Shown in pieces: positions 63,788-64,000 of a stretch of DNA of 64,000 nucleotides (positions within the stretch are counted from its first letter, which is position 1; each line of letters opens with the position of its first letter). The position numbers and the translations under genes were made by a program. This stretch comes from Straminergon stramineum (lineage: Eukaryota > Streptophyta > Bryopsida > Hypnales > Calliergonaceae), in contig OY987265.1 of the NCBI GenBank assembly GCA_963920665.1, forward strand, positions 33,733,001 through 33,797,000, in the 5' to 3' direction. Below the pieces are notes generated by a model. The model saw only the letters and a list, made by a program, of their open reading frames with translations, was not told the origin of the DNA and ran no database searches.

Positions 63788-64000
63788 GTTAGGGGATAAT
63801 TATTAAAAACATAATAAAAGGAAAAATAAAACTTTGAAGAAAAACCTTGAATACTTTGATTCATGATGACAATTCTGATGGGGCTAGAAATATTGCCTGT
63901 ACTTTGTGGTCCTTGGTGAAAGGTCTTGAATGGACTCTTGAATTGAGAGGGATAGATTGAATACATCTTCATTAGAAGCTCTGCCTCAACTTCAGAGCAC

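Overview
This looks like a nuclear scaffold piece from a plant, most likely a seedless one (bryophyte- or fern-grade). Genes are split by many short GT-AG introns, the U2 snRNA is of plant type with a plant-like upstream promoter element, and telo-box motifs (AAACCCTA) lie in leader regions and introns. A CFAP97/hemingway-type ciliary gene fits a lineage that still makes swimming sperm. The species cannot be fixed from the sequence. Genes sit in three GC-richer islands (about 6.2-11 kb, 15.2-21.1 kb and 24.1-53.0 kb), set in very AT-rich DNA full of short, non-coding, inverted-repeat transposon remnants.

Island 1 holds a complete six-exon CWC15 spliceosome gene (6419-8378, +) and, 1 kb downstream, a U2 snRNA gene (9418-9610, +). 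The U2 gene lies in a 2.77-kb segment (8467-11231) that is repeated almost perfectly in inverted orientation at 15125-17889, giving a second, convergent U2 gene (16746-16938, -). The 3.9-kb spacer is AT-rich repeat DNA. Island 2 continues with a three-exon CFAP97-like gene (19525-21071, +). Both CWC15 and U2 act in splicing, but nothing shows that they are co-regulated.

Island 3 is dominated by a CLU/FRIENDLY (clustered mitochondria protein) gene. I could trace 27 exons (26118-36438, +) with consistent reading phase, coding for about 1,477 residues. An inverted copy (50586-40358, -) begins exactly at the edge of a 200-N assembly gap and lacks its last about 30 codons. The two copies form arms of 11,290 bp (25057-36346 and 40358-51647) with no difference in any part I compared, introns and a 19-base homopolymer included. 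At 25057/51647 the identity drops abruptly: the leader/promoter regions further out are still homologous but clearly diverged, and one carries an extra duplicated unit of about 330 bp. This is either a real palindrome kept identical by gene conversion or an assembly artefact joined to a genuine old paralogue. Between CLU and the gap are a CHORD zinc-domain gene fragment (- strand) and unrecognised gene-like sequence.

The flanks (1-6.2 kb, 11.2-15.1 kb, 21.1-24.1 kb, 53-64 kb) contain no recognisable protein gene. They hold a family of 0.2-0.94 kb elements with termini like CCCCTAAAGG, nearly always flanked by TTAA on both sides; a Stowaway-like (TA target) element; a Harbinger/Tourist-like hairpin (TTA target); a second foldback; and a two-copy family in which matching inverted ends enclose a minisatellite of about 65-bp units.
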